A stretch of 64,000 nucleotides of DNA from Pseudomonas sp. sp1636 (GTDB lineage: Bacteria > Pseudomonadota > Gammaproteobacteria > Pseudomonadales > Pseudomonadaceae). The notes beneath the pieces are model-generated. The model made no database searches. It saw nothing but the letters and a program-made list of their open reading frames with translations, and had not been told where the DNA came from. Each line of letters starts with the position of its first letter. Position 1 is the first letter of the stretch. The DNA is taken from contig NZ_JARRAB010000008.1 of the NCBI RefSeq assembly GCF_030376615.1, positions 1 through 64,000 on the forward strand. Reading direction: 5' to 3'. Made by a program: the position numbers and the translations under genes. Below, in pieces: positions 8,574-19,947 of the stretch.

Positions 8574-10250
8574 ATGCCCTTACCCGTTCAAACGCCACCC
8601 GCTAGGCTGGGCCACACTGCGCTCCGACTGATCCTCGCCCTGCTGCTGACGGTGGTGCAGTGGCTATGCCTGGCCGAGGCCATGGCCGCGGAGAAAGTGC
8701 GCCTGCAACTGCGCTGGCTGCATCAGTTCCAGTTCGCCGGCTACTACCTGGCGCTGGAAAAAGGCTTCTATGCGCAAGCCGGACTGGAAGTGGAAATTCG
8801 CCCAGGCGGGCCCGGGACGCCAAAGCCGATAGACCTCCTGCTCGCCGGCGATGTCGATTTTGCCATTGCCAACAGCGGCCTGATCATCGCGCGCATGCAG
8901 GGCCAGCCGGTGGTGGCGCTGGCGGCGATCATGCAGAGCTCGCCAATCGTATGGATAGTGCGCGCCGACTCGGGCATCTACACCCCCCAGGATCTGGCGG
9001 GCAAACGGGTGATGCTGATGCCGGCACCGGAAAGCGCCGAGCTGCGCATCACCCTGGCGCATGAGGGTATTGACCTCAGCCGGCTCGAGGTGCAGCAGAC
9101 CAGCTTCAACCCACAAGATCTGCTCGACGGCCATACCGATGCCTACGACGGCTATATCTCCAACGAACCCTTCTGGCTGCAACAGCACAAAGTGCCCTAC
9201 CGGTTGATCAATCCGCGTGAATACGGGGTCAATTTTTACAACGATGTGCTGACCACCCGCGAAGCCCTGCTGCAGCAACGCCCGGCCCAGGTCGAAGCCT
9301 TCATCCAGGCCAGCCTGCAAGGGTGGCAGTACGCCCTGGAAAACATCGAGGAAAGCGTGCAGCTGATCCATCAGCGCTACGCCCCCGACAAGAGCCTGGA
9401 ACATTTGCGCTTCGAAGCCGAGCAGTTGAAGAAACTGATCATGCCGGAACTGGTTCAGCTCGGGCACATGAACCCCGGGCGCTGGCACGCCATTGCGCAA
9501 AGTTACCTGGATCTGGGTATGGCCGAGGGTCCGATCGAACTGGACGGCTTTCTCTACACGCGCCAAGCAGCAACCGATCATGGCCTGCTCTACCAGGTGT
9601 TGGCGGGCGCCTTGCTGGCCCTGTTGCTGCTGGGCGCCGTGGCCTTGCGCTTTGCCCGCCTGACCCGGCGCCTGCGCCTGGAGGTCATGCGGCGGCGCCA
9701 AGCCGAGCAGGAACTGCGCAACAGCAACCTGCAACTCGAGCACCTGGCCAATACCGACCGCCTGACCGGACAGTGGTCGCGCCTGAAGCTCGAAGAGCTG
9801 GCAGACAACGAAATCAAACGGGCCGAGCGTTACGGCTTCCCGCTGGCCCTGGTGTTTCTCGACATCGACCATTTCAAATCTGTCAACGACCAATACGGGC
9901 ACGACGTCGGCGACCGTGTACTCAGTGGCATGGCGCAACGGATCAAGGCCCACCTGCGCGATTCCGACAGCTTGTGCCGCTGGGGCGGCGAGGAGTTCAT
10001 CGTCCTCATGCCGCACACCGACCTCGAGCAGGCCTGCCTGATCGCGGAAAAGCTCCGTACCCTGCTCGCCGCCGAACCGCTGAGCGGAACGATCAGCGTC
10101 ACCGGTAGCTTTGGCGTGGCCCAGTGGCAACCAGGGCAAGGTCTGGGCGAGTTGGTGCACTGCGCCGACCTGATGCTCTATCGCGCCAAGAAGCTGGGAC
10201 GCAATCGGGTCGAACGCTTTTCCCCCAGCAGCATCCGGCCCCTGGTGTAA
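8574..10250 (+). CDS. Membrane diguanylate cyclase with NMT1/THI5-like periplasmic sensor
   Basis: A 558-residue one-component c-di-GMP enzyme. A signal sequence (about 1-38) is followed by a periplasmic substrate-binding domain of the NMT1/THI5 type (about 39-330), which opens with LRWLHQFQFAGYYLALEKGFY, typical of transport proteins for thiamine pyrimidine precursors. A transmembrane helix (about 340-362), a short coiled coil and a GGDEF domain follow. The active site is intact (GGEEF), and an RDSD sequence five residues before it fits the inhibitory I-site. Binding of a small molecule outside probably tunes c-di-GMP synthesis inside; the ligand is unknown. It is transcribed alone. Confidence 0.88.
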   Translation: MPLPVQTPPARLGHTALRLILALLLTVVQWLCLAEAMAAEKVRLQLRWLHQFQFAGYYLALEKGFYAQAGLEVEIRPGGPGTPKPIDLLLAGDVDFAIANSGLIIARMQGQPVVALAAIMQSSPIVWIVRADSGIYTPQDLAGKRVMLMPAPESAELRITLAHEGIDLSRLEVQQTSFNPQDLLDGHTDAYDGYISNEPFWLQQHKVPYRLINPREYGVNFYNDVLTTREALLQQRPAQVEAFIQASLQGWQYALENIEESVQLIHQRYAPDKSLEHLRFEAEQLKKLIMPELVQLGHMNPGRWHAIAQSYLDLGMAEGPIELDGFLYTRQAATDHGLLYQVLAGALLALLLLGAVALRFARLTRRLRLEVMRRRQAEQELRNSNLQLEHLANTDRLTGQWSRLKLEELADNEIKRAERYGFPLALVFLDIDHFKSVNDQYGHDVGDRVLSGMAQRIKAHLRDSDSLCRWGGEEFIVLMPHTDLEQACLIAEKLRTLLAAEPLSGTISVTGSFGVAQWQPGQGLGELVHCADLMLYRAKKLGRNRVERFSPSSIRPLV

Positions 10251-10265
10251 CGAGCCGATTCATAC

Positions 10266-11051
10266 TCAGCCGGCGTTGCGCCAGTCGGCCAGCCAGCCCA
10301 GTCCCGCCTGCGTCCCGGCCGCCCCCGGTTGGTATTCGGCGCCCAGCCAGCCCCGATAGCCCGTGCGTTCGAGCGCCGCCAGGGCCGGGGCAAACTCGAG
10401 CCGACCGGTTCCCGGCGCCCCGCGACCGGGGCAATCGGCGAACTGTACATGGCCGATGCGCCCCGCCAGCAACTCGATGCCCTCCACCAGATCCAGCTCC
10501 TGGCGCGCCATGTGATAGAGGTCGTACTGAGCCGCCAGATTGGGATGCCCGACCCTGCGCAGCAACCCATCGAGCTGCTCGGGGGTGTTGAGCAAGAAGC
10601 CCGGCATATCCAACGGGTTAATCGCCTCCACCAGCACGCGGATCCCCAGCAGCAGAAAAGCCTCGGCGCTCTTGTGCAGATTGGCGGCCAGGGTCGCCAG
10701 CGCCAGCTCGCGACTCACCCCGGCGGCCAGGCGCCCGGGCAGCACATTGACGCAAGCCGGGCGCACCATCGCCGCGTAGGTCAGCGCCTCCTGTAGCGCG
10801 GCATCGAACTCGGCCTGGCGCGCCGGCACCGCCGCCAGACCGGCGCCGCCGCCGAGCAAGTCGCCGGCCGGCAGATTGATCAGCACCAACGGCATGCCCG
10901 CCGCCGCCAGCGCCTCCTGCAGACGGAGCGCCGCCAGCTCGTAGGGAAACTGGATTTCCACCCCATCGAAACCCGCTGCGGCGGCCGCCACCACGCGCTC
11001 GCGCAACGGCAGTTCGCTGAACAGCAGGGACAGGTTGGCGGCGATCTTCAT
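10266..11051 (-). CDS. hyi: Hydroxypyruvate isomerase
   Basis: A 261-residue xylose-isomerase-like TIM barrel, close to the 258 residues of E. coli Hyi. It interconverts hydroxypyruvate and tartronate semialdehyde in the glyoxylate/allantoin branch. Family features include the N-terminal KIAANLSLLF strand, the EAINPLDMPGF segment and QYDLYHMARQE near the metal site. The ATG overlaps the stop codon of the glxR gene (ATGA), so the two are coupled. The frame continues upstream through glxR, but that part is a shadow. Glyoxylate carboligase (gcl), usually next to these genes, is absent from the window. Confidence 0.88.
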   Translation of the reverse strand: MKIAANLSLLFSELPLRERVVAAAAAGFDGVEIQFPYELAALRLQEALAAAGMPLVLINLPAGDLLGGGAGLAAVPARQAEFDAALQEALTYAAMVRPACVNVLPGRLAAGVSRELALATLAANLHKSAEAFLLLGIRVLVEAINPLDMPGFLLNTPEQLDGLLRRVGHPNLAAQYDLYHMARQELDLVEGIELLAGRIGHVQFADCPGRGAPGTGRLEFAPALAALERTGYRGWLGAEYQPGAAGTQAGLGWLADWRNAG

Positions 11052-11938
11052 GCCTCGCCCTCCCGGTACAGTTGCACCAGCGTGGCCGGATCGCGCTGCA
11101 GATTGCCCTGGCTGCCGTGCAGGCGCATCAGTTGCGCCGCCAGACCGCTGAGCGGGGTGGCCGAGCCGATCTCGCGGGACAGTTTGACCGCGCCGTCCAG
11201 ATCCTTGAGCAGGGTGCGCACATGCCATTTGATCGGTTCGAACTGGCTGTTGGCCATTTGCGGGGCGAGGATCTGCAGCGGTTTGGAATCGGCAAAGCCA
11301 CCGGCCAAGGCCGGCGCGAGCAGGCTGGCATCGACCCCGGCCTGCTCCGCCAGGGCCACCACCTCGGCAATCACCAGGGCGTTGCAGGCGACGATCATCT
11401 GATTGCACAGTTTGGTCACCTGGCCGGCACCGACATCGCCCATGCGGGTCAGGCGCTGGCCCAGGTGGGCGAGGATCGGTCGCACCCGCTCGATGTCCTC
11501 CTCCCGGCCGCCGGCCATGATCGCCAGGCTGCCGGCCTCGGCACCGGGCGTGCCGCCGGACACCGGCGCATCGACCCAGCGCATGCCGCAGCGACGCTCC
11601 AGTTCGGCGGCCATCGCCCGGGTCGCCGCCGGCTCCAGGCTGGAAAAATCCACCAACAGCTGCCCCGGCCGGGCGCCCTCGACGATGCCGCCGGGGCCGA
11701 ACACCACCTCGCCCACCACCTCGGTATTGGCCAGGCACAGCATCACGATGCCGGCATCGGCGCACAACTCGGCCGGGGTTTGCACCTGCTGCGCGCCCTG
11801 TTCCACTAGCGGCAGGCACTTGTCCGGCGAACGGTTCCACACGCTCAACGGGAAACCGGCGGCGAGCAGGCGGCGGGTCATCGGCAGGCCCATCAGGCCG
11901 ATACCGGCGAAAGCCAAGGCGGGAAACGCGGCGGTCAT
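11048..11938 (-). CDS. glxR: 2-hydroxy-3-oxopropionate (tartronate semialdehyde) reductase
   Basis: A 296-residue beta-hydroxyacid dehydrogenase that reduces tartronate semialdehyde to D-glycerate. The Rossmann motif GIGLMGLPM lies near residue 12, the substrate loop DAPVSGGTPGAEAG near 117, and the catalytic Lys in GQVTKLCNQ near 168. It is the first gene of the glxR-hyi pair and diverges from the phnD-like gene across 132 bases. 3-Hydroxyisobutyrate dehydrogenases share the fold, but the hyi neighbour supports the tartronate semialdehyde assignment. Confidence 0.87.
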   Translation of the reverse strand: MTAAFPALAFAGIGLMGLPMTRRLLAAGFPLSVWNRSPDKCLPLVEQGAQQVQTPAELCADAGIVMLCLANTEVVGEVVFGPGGIVEGARPGQLLVDFSSLEPAATRAMAAELERRCGMRWVDAPVSGGTPGAEAGSLAIMAGGREEDIERVRPILAHLGQRLTRMGDVGAGQVTKLCNQMIVACNALVIAEVVALAEQAGVDASLLAPALAGGFADSKPLQILAPQMANSQFEPIKWHVRTLLKDLDGAVKLSREIGSATPLSGLAAQLMRLHGSQGNLQRDPATLVQLYREGEA

Positions 11939-12070
11939 GATCAGACTCCTCTAAAAGTCACGCTTATCTTAACGCAGCTTGGCACGGCGCCCGCGCAGCC
12001 CAACCGCCACAAGCGCATGATTCCCTTTATACTCCGTCGGCTTTCCCCGCCATTGAACCGGAGAACCCCC

Positions 12071-12922
12071 ATGTTGAAGCGTCCCTTTGCGCTGGCTGCC
12101 GGCCTTGCCCTGTCTGTTTCCGCCGTATTCGCCCAAGCCGCCGATGTGTTGCGCGTCTCGGCCATCCCCGATGAAGCCCCCACCGAACTGCTGCGCAAGT
12201 TCGAGCCGCTGGGCGCCTACCTCGAACAGCAACTGGACATGCCGGTTGAATTCGTCCCGGTGTCCGACTATGCCGCGGTGGTCGAGGCCCTCGCCGCCGA
12301 CCGTATCGACATGGCCTGGCTGGGCGGTTTCACCTTCGTCCAGGCGCGTCTGAAAACCGGCGATGCGATCCCCCTGGTGCAACGCGCCGAAGATGAGAAG
12401 TTCACCAGCAAGATCATCAGCGCCGACCCGGCCGTGCATTCGCTGCAGGATCTGAAAGGCAAGACCTTCGCCTTCGGCTCGGTGTCGTCCACCTCCGGCA
12501 GCCTGATGCCGCGCTACTTCATGCTGCAGGACGGGATCGAGCCCGAACAGTTCTTCAGTCGCATCGCCTACTCCGGCGCGCATGACGCCACCGCGGCCTG
12601 GGTGCAGGCCGGCAAGGCCGACGGCGGCGTACTCAACGCTTCGGTGTGGGACAAACTGGTCGCCGCCGGCAAGGTCGACACCGACAAGGTCAAGGTGATC
12701 GCCACCACCCCGCCCTACTTCGATTACAACTGGACCGTGCGCGGCAGCCTCGACCCGGTCGTGCGCGACAAGATCCAGGCGGCGTTCCTCGCCCTCGACC
12801 CGGCCAACCCGCAGCACAAGGCGATTCTCGACCTGCAAGCCGCCAGCCGCTTTATCGCGACCAAGGCCGAAAATTACCAGGGTATCGAGGAAGCAGCCCA
12901 GGCGGCCGGCCTGTTGCAGTGA
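12071..12922 (+). CDS. PhnD-family oxyanion/phosphonate ABC substrate-binding protein
   Basis: A 283-residue periplasmic binding protein with a cleavable signal (about 1-23, cut before ADVL). The PhnD fold is recognisable from [10 protein letters not shown], the [12 protein letters not shown] segment and [15 protein letters not shown], which forms the anion-binding loop. I chose ATG 12071 because it gives a clean signal peptide; an in-frame ATG at 12017 adds an unlikely leader. From memory, very similar Pseudomonas proteins are annotated as putative selenate-type transporters rather than phosphonate ones, so the substrate stays open (phosphonate, phosphite, selenate or another oxyanion). It leads a four-gene transporter operon. 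Confidence 0.8.
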   Translation: MLKRPFALAAGLALSVSAVFAQAADVLRVSAIPDEAPTELLRKFEPLGAYLEQQLDMPVEFVPVSDYAAVVEALAADRIDMAWLGGFTFVQARLKTGDAIPLVQRAEDEKFTSKIISADPAVHSLQDLKGKTFAFGSVSSTSGSLMPRYFMLQDGIEPEQFFSRIAYSGAHDATAAWVQAGKADGGVLNASVWDKLVAAGKVDTDKVKVIATTPPYFDYNWTVRGSLDPVVRDKIQAAFLALDPANPQHKAILDLQAASRFIATKAENYQGIEEAAQAAGLLQ

Positions 12923-13722
12923 GTGTCAGCCTCAGCGGCGTGGGCCTGACCCACGCCAACGGTCAGGTGGCGCTCAGCGCGGTCGATCTACAGGTAAAGC
13001 CCGGCGAGCGGGTGGCCATTATCGGCCCCTCGGGCGCGGGTAAAACCAGCCTGCTGCGCCTGCTCGCCAGCAACCTGCAACCCAGCAGCGGACAGATTCA
13101 GCTGCTCGGCCAGCAGCCCTGGCAGTTGGCTGCCGGTCAGCGGCAAAAATTGCGTGCGCGGATCGGCCTGATTCATCAGGCGCCGCCCCTGCCGCCGCGC
13201 CAGCGGGTGGTCACGGCGGTACTGGCGGGCAAGCTGGGGCAATGGTCGCTGGGCAAGAGCCTGCTCAACCTGCTACACCCGCTGGATATGCCCGGAGCCC
13301 AGGCGACTCTCGCTCGCCTGGATCTGGCCGATAAGTTGTTCGAACGCTGCGATCAGCTCTCCGGTGGCCAGTTGCAACGGGTCGGCATCGCCCGGGTGCT
13401 CTATCAGGCGCCGGAACTGATCCTCGCCGACGAGCCGGTGTCGGCGATGGATCCGGTGCTCGCCGGTCATACCCTCAGCGTGCTCAACGAGGAAGCCAGC
13501 CGGCGCGGCATGACTTTGCTGGCCAGCCTGCATGCGGTGGACTTGGCCCTGGCGTATTTCCCGCGGATCATCGGCGTGCGCGAGGGCCGCATCGTCTTCG
13601 ACCTGCCGCCCAATGCGATCGGCACCGGAGCGCTGGATGCCTTGTACGCCAACGAACAATTGCCAGCCGTGCCCGCTTCGGCAGCGTCGGCGCCTGTGAG
13701 TGTGCAGATCCCGCGATGCTGA
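12919..13722 (+). CDS. PhnC-family ABC transporter ATP-binding protein
   Basis: A 267-residue ATPase subunit: Walker [10 protein letters not shown] near residue 35, signature LSGGQLQR near 150 and Walker [13 protein letters not shown], followed by an H-loop His in LASLHAVD. The start is a GTG whose last two bases overlap the phnD-like stop, so translation is coupled and start choice is well supported. The C-terminal 25 residues are Ala/Pro-rich and variable. It energises import together with the two permeases downstream. Confidence 0.86.
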   Translation: MSVSLSGVGLTHANGQVALSAVDLQVKPGERVAIIGPSGAGKTSLLRLLASNLQPSSGQIQLLGQQPWQLAAGQRQKLRARIGLIHQAPPLPPRQRVVTAVLAGKLGQWSLGKSLLNLLHPLDMPGAQATLARLDLADKLFERCDQLSGGQLQRVGIARVLYQAPELILADEPVSAMDPVLAGHTLSVLNEEASRRGMTLLASLHAVDLALAYFPRIIGVREGRIVFDLPPNAIGTGALDALYANEQLPAVPASAASAPVSVQIPRC

Positions 13723-14543
13723 ACCCGCCACTGCGCGACCCGGCGGCCTTACCGCGCCTGGCCCTGACCCTGCTGGCCCTACTGCTGTTGTGGCCGGGCC
13801 TGACGCTCAGCGAACTGAACCTGGCGGTGCTGTTCGATGAACAGAACGCGGCCAATATGGGCCGCTTTCTCGCCGACTTCTGGCCGCTGGCGCATGGCCG
13901 CGAATTCCTCCAGTTGCTCGCTCGCGCCACCCTGGAAACCCTGGCCATCGCCACCGCGGGCATGGCCCTGGCCCTGCTGATCGCCATTCCCGGCGCGCTG
14001 CTGGCCAGCCGCGCGCTGTCGCTGTCCGCCGTGCACCGTGGCGGACGCCCGGCGTGGTGGGCGCAGGCGCTGCGCTGGCCGGTGCGCGGCCTGCTGATCG
14101 TCCTGCGCAGCGTGCCGGAAATCGTCTGGGCGCTGCTGTTCGTGCGCGCCGTCGGCCTCGGCCCGACCGCCGGGGTGCTGGCCATCGCCATCACCTACAG
14201 CGGCATGCTCGGCAAGGTCTATGCGGAAATCTTCGAGTCGGTCGACCCGCGCCCGAGTCGTGCCCTGCTGGTCGCCGGCAGCCCGCGCCTGGCCGCCTTC
14301 GCCTACGGGGTGCTGCCCAATGCCGCCGCGGAAATGCTCTCCTACACGGTGTACCGCTGGGAATGCGCGATCCGCGCCTCGGTGGTGATGGGCTTCGTCG
14401 GCGCCGGCGGCCTGGGCCAGCAGATCGACCTGTCGCTGCGCATGTTCGCCGGCGGCGAGGTGGCCAGCATGCTGCTGTGCTTCCTGCTGCTGGTGCTGCT
14501 CGCCGACCAGCTCAGCCGTCTGCTGCGCGCGAGGTTGCTATGA
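13716..14543 (+). CDS. PhnE-family ABC permease, first copy
   Basis: A 275-residue inner-membrane permease with about six hydrophobic helices. The ABC permease loop [16 protein letters not shown] (about 188-204) should contact the ATPase. The ATG overlaps the end of the ATPase gene by seven bases. Together with the following permease it forms a likely heterodimeric pore. PhnE1/PhnE2 pairs are common in this importer class. Confidence 0.85.
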   Translation: MLNPPLRDPAALPRLALTLLALLLLWPGLTLSELNLAVLFDEQNAANMGRFLADFWPLAHGREFLQLLARATLETLAIATAGMALALLIAIPGALLASRALSLSAVHRGGRPAWWAQALRWPVRGLLIVLRSVPEIVWALLFVRAVGLGPTAGVLAIAITYSGMLGKVYAEIFESVDPRPSRALLVAGSPRLAAFAYGVLPNAAAEMLSYTVYRWECAIRASVVMGFVGAGGLGQQIDLSLRMFAGGEVASMLLCFLLLVLLADQLSRLLRARLL

Positions 14544-15352
14544 GGCCTTCCGGGGAGAGGACTTCCGAGCAGAGGCCCGCCGCGGACAAGCGCCTGGGCA
14601 ACTATGCCCTGCTGCTGGCCTTGCTGCTGACGGTGGTCGCCTCCTTCCGCTTCCTGGGCATCGACCTTGGCGCACTGATCAGTGGCGACAGCCTGAGCCA
14701 GATGGGCCGCTATGCCAGCAACTTCTTCAGCCCGGATTTCTCGGCGCCACAGGTGCGGGCCATCGGCCACGGCGCGCTGGAGACCCTGGCCATGTCGGCC
14801 ATCGGCACCCTGCTCGCGGCCCTGCTCGGCCTGCTCCTGGCCTTGCCGGCGGCCGGACGTTTCGGCTGGCTGGCGCTGAGTGGTTCACGCCTTCTCTTGA
14901 ATGCCCTGCGCGCCATACCGGAACTGGTATGGGCAGCCCTGGTGGTGCTGGCCGCCGGCCTCGGGCCGAATGCCGGCACCCTGGCCCTGGCCCTGCACAC
15001 CACCGGGGTGCTCGGCCGGCTGTTCGCCGAGGCCCTGGAAAACACGCCGAACGAACCGGCCGAGGCGATTCGCCTGAGCGGCGGCGGGCACATGGCGGCG
15101 TTCTGTTACGGCACCCTGCCAGCAGTCTGGCCGCAGCTGATCGCCTACTCGTTGTACCGTTGGGAAAACAATATCCGCATGGCCAGCGTGCTCGGCTTTG
15201 TCGGTGCCGGCGGCTTGGGGCAGATGCTCTACGTCAGCCTCAGTCTGTTCCAGGAAGCCCAGGCGGCGACGGTGATCCTGGCGATGCTGATCCTGGTGCT
15301 GGCGGTCGACGCCTTGAGCGGCTGGGCGCGGCAACGTTGGGTCAGTGCCTAG
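14540..15352 (+). CDS. PhnE-family ABC permease, second copy
   Basis: A 270-residue permease related to its upstream neighbour. It has a cytoplasmic leader of about 22 residues, then six helices and the ATPase-contact loop around LSGGGHMAAFCYGTLP. It ends with a FVGAGGLGQ turn, like the other copy. The start ATG overlaps the stop of the first permease (ATGA). This is the last gene of the operon; no clear terminator hairpin with a T-run follows. Confidence 0.85.
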   Translation: MRPSGERTSEQRPAADKRLGNYALLLALLLTVVASFRFLGIDLGALISGDSLSQMGRYASNFFSPDFSAPQVRAIGHGALETLAMSAIGTLLAALLGLLLALPAAGRFGWLALSGSRLLLNALRAIPELVWAALVVLAAGLGPNAGTLALALHTTGVLGRLFAEALENTPNEPAEAIRLSGGGHMAAFCYGTLPAVWPQLIAYSLYRWENNIRMASVLGFVGAGGLGQMLYVSLSLFQEAQAATVILAMLILVLAVDALSGWARQRWVSA

Positions 15353-15441
15353 GGCGGCCTCGGAGCGAAGCGACAGCCCGCCACAGGCTGCTTCGCGAAT
15401 CCGCGGCGAGCAACGCCCTATTCGATAGCGCCACTACAGCA

Positions 15442-15810
15442 CTACAGGCCGTCTTTCTCCAGATGGTCGAGATCGACCGGATCGCCGGTATGGCTGCCGA
15501 GCTTGCTACGGATATCGGCGAACATCTGATCGTATTCCCGGTGGCCACGCATGATCAGGCTGAAAGTGGCCGGCATCCCATGCTTGAGCGCCAGTCGGCT
15601 GGCGACGCTGGCGAAATTGAAGGCGGTATCGCGATGCAGCTCGAACTGCTCCTCGAACGCCTGGCCGGCCACTTCGCCAACCAAGCGCATGTGCAGCATC
15701 GGCCCCTCGACCGGATCCTGGCGCACCTCGTAGTAGAGATCGACGCTGAACGCCGGCTGGTCGGCGGTGGCGACCGGGTTGACACGATGCAGATGGCCAG
15801 GTTCGAACAT
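15442..15810 (-). CDS. Conserved hypothetical protein (DUF5064-like)
   Basis: A 122-residue soluble protein starting MFEPGHLHR and carrying mixed charged/hydrophobic strands and a helix near the end. It resembles, from memory, the Pseudomonas family DUF5064, for which I know no function. It has no signal peptide, membrane segment or cysteines. It lies between the phnE-like gene and the DUF2288 gene, on the strand opposite to the transporters. Confidence 0.68.
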   Translation of the reverse strand: MFEPGHLHRVNPVATADQPAFSVDLYYEVRQDPVEGPMLHMRLVGEVAGQAFEEQFELHRDTAFNFASVASRLALKHGMPATFSLIMRGHREYDQMFADIRSKLGSHTGDPVDLDHLEKDGL

Positions 15811-15890
15811 ATTGACTCCGTCTCACTGAGGGAAACCAAGGCCAGTCTAGACCGCTTCAGCACTCATCGGCGCCTCGCTTCGGCGCACAT

Positions 15891-16223
15891 TCAGTGCACA
15901 ACAGCTGCGCCACGACGCTCCTGCACCAACACCCAAGGCGCCACCACCACCGCCCACAGCCGAGGGTCGCGCGCCAGCAAGTCCTCGGCACGCCCGTCAT
16001 CGACTTGGCTCAACAAGCCTTGAGCCAGCCAGGCCGCGACGCGATCCTTGTCGTTTTCGGCTACGGCCTGCGCCACAGCGACCAGATCCAGCTCAGCCGC
16101 CACCCACAACAAGGCGCCGCGGGCGAAGAAAGGTTGCAACTCTTGCCAACTGATTGGCGCGGTTTCCCCAAGCAGCTTGGCATATAGAGTGTTGCTAGAG
16201 AGCGTGCTAGTTTGTTCAGTCAT
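15891..16223 (-). CDS. DUF2288 family protein
   Basis: A 110-residue protein with the DUF2288 pattern: YAKLLGETAPISWQELQPFFARG, then VAAELDLVAVAQAVAEND and WLAQGLL. The family is widespread in gamma-proteobacteria and cyanobacteria without a known role. I start at ATG 16223 because family similarity begins there; the frame opens at 16325. The next gene on the other side is braC, transcribed divergently. Confidence 0.78.
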   Translation of the reverse strand: MTEQTSTLSSNTLYAKLLGETAPISWQELQPFFARGALLWVAAELDLVAVAQAVAENDKDRVAAWLAQGLLSQVDDGRAEDLLARDPRLWAVVVAPWVLVQERRGAAVVH

Positions 16224-16518
16224 GGTGTGTCCGCAGAAGTAGTCCAGGTTTCGCTCGGGCCACATGATAGCGTCGGGCAAGCGCCAGGCAAGTACGCCTG
16301 ACGTTGTCAGGAGCGGGCAAGACACGCCGTTTTTCTATACGTTTCTTGCAATTAAGCGACATCCGCATGTTTTGCCCCCACCGGCTGGCTTTCAAGCCGC
16401 AAAGCAGCACTCTACACTGCAGCGGTACAGTTGCCGGGGTATGACCGGGGGAAGCAACCCGGTTCTGCAGCTTTGGCCGCCAGAACTACACAACCAAAAT
16501 CAATAAGAGTGGAGCACT

Positions 16519-17640
16519 ATGAACAAGGCTACTAAGCAGATTTCCAAACTGTTTGCCGCCATGGCCATGGCCGGCGTTGCCAGCTACTCGTTAGCGGCTG
16601 ACACCATCAAGATCGGCATGGCGGGCCCGGTAACCGGCGCAGTCGCACAATACGGCGAGATGCAATTCATCGGTGCCAAGATGGCCATCGAGCAGATCAA
16701 CAAGGCCGGCGGGGTGAACGGCGCCATGCTCGAAGGCGTGGTCTACGACGATGCCTGCGATCCGAAACAAGCCGTGGCCGTGGCCAACAAGATCGTCAAC
16801 GACGAAGTGAAATTCGTGGTCGGCCACCTCTGCTCCAGCTCCACTCAACCGGCGTCCGACATCTACGAAGACGAAGGCATCCTGATGATCAGCCCGGCGT
16901 CGACCAGCCCGGACATCACCGCACGCGGCTACGAGCTGGTGTTCCGCACCATCGGCCTGGACAGCATGCAAGGCCCGACCGCCGGCAACTTCATCGCCGA
17001 CCACGTCAAGCCGAAGGCTGTCGCGGTAATCCATGACAAACAGCAATACGGCGAAGGCATCGCCACCGCGGTCAAGCAGACCCTGGAAGGCAAAGGCACC
17101 AAGGTCGCCCTGTTCGAAGGCATCAACGCTGGCGACAAGGACTTCTCCGCGATGATCGCCAAGCTCAAACAGGCCGGTGTGGATTTCGTCTACTACGGCG
17201 GCTACCACCCGGAGCTGGGTCTGCTGCTGCGCCAGTCGGCTGAAAAAGGTCTGAGCGCCAAGTTCATGGGTCCGGAAGGCGTGGGCAACAAGGAAATCTC
17301 GGCCATCGCCGGCCCGGCCTCCGAAGGCCTGCTGGTCACCCTGCCGAAGTCGTTCGACCAGGATCCACGCAACCAGGCGCTGGTCGAGGCGTTCAAAGCC
17401 AAGAACGAAGACTCCAGCGGCCCATTCGTCTTCCCCGCCTATGCTGCCGTGCAAGTAATTGCCGAAGGCATCGAGAAAGCCGGCGATACCGACACCGCCA
17501 AGGTGGCCGCAGCCCTGCGCGCCAACAGCTTCGACACGCCGACCGGCGTCCTCAGCTTCGACGAAAAAGGCGACCTGAAGGACTTCAGCTTCGTCGTCTA
17601 CGAGTGGCACCAGGACGGTTCCAAAACCGAAGCCAAGTAA
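16519..17640 (+). CDS. braC: Branched-chain amino acid ABC transporter substrate-binding protein
   Basis: A 373-residue periplasmic binding protein for Leu/Ile/Val (and, in P. aeruginosa, Thr/Ala). A signal peptide of 26 residues ends SLA before ADTIK. The mature protein has the LivJ/BraC fold with IGMAGPVTG, YGEMQF, CDPKQAV and the GHLCSSSTQP ligand loop. GTGGAG lies six bases before the ATG. It is the first gene of braCDEFG and is followed by a hairpin, which should give it a higher transcript level than the membrane components. Confidence 0.95.
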   Translation: MNKATKQISKLFAAMAMAGVASYSLAADTIKIGMAGPVTGAVAQYGEMQFIGAKMAIEQINKAGGVNGAMLEGVVYDDACDPKQAVAVANKIVNDEVKFVVGHLCSSSTQPASDIYEDEGILMISPASTSPDITARGYELVFRTIGLDSMQGPTAGNFIADHVKPKAVAVIHDKQQYGEGIATAVKQTLEGKGTKVALFEGINAGDKDFSAMIAKLKQAGVDFVYYGGYHPELGLLLRQSAEKGLSAKFMGPEGVGNKEISAIAGPASEGLLVTLPKSFDQDPRNQALVEAFKAKNEDSSGPFVFPAYAAVQVIAEGIEKAGDTDTAKVAAALRANSFDTPTGVLSFDEKGDLKDFSFVVYEWHQDGSKTEAK

Positions 17641-17660
17641 GCAGCCCCGCCTGAACCCAA

Positions 17661-17690
17661 AGCCCACTGCAGCCGCAGTGGGCTTTGCTT
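17661..17690 (+). terminator. Hairpin between braC and braD (partial terminator)
   Basis: A ten-base-pair perfect stem, AGCCCACTGC/GCAGTGGGCT, with an AGCC loop is followed by TTGCTT. The weak T tract suggests partial termination or protection of the braC transcript from 3' decay, which would make more binding protein than permease. The role is inferred. Confidence 0.75.
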
Positions 17691-17758
17691 ATTAGAAGAA
17701 TTCCGGTCTCACCCTGCGCCACAAGCGCTGACGTGCGTGACGACCCAGGAGTTAGGCA

Positions 17759-19943
<2,185 letters not shown>

Positions 19944-19947
<4 letters not shown>

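Noticed and set aside
10266..11840. 524-codon frame that would fuse hyi to upstream sequence
   Set aside because: The upstream part is an out-of-frame shadow of glxR; hyi starts at 11051 with coupled overlap.
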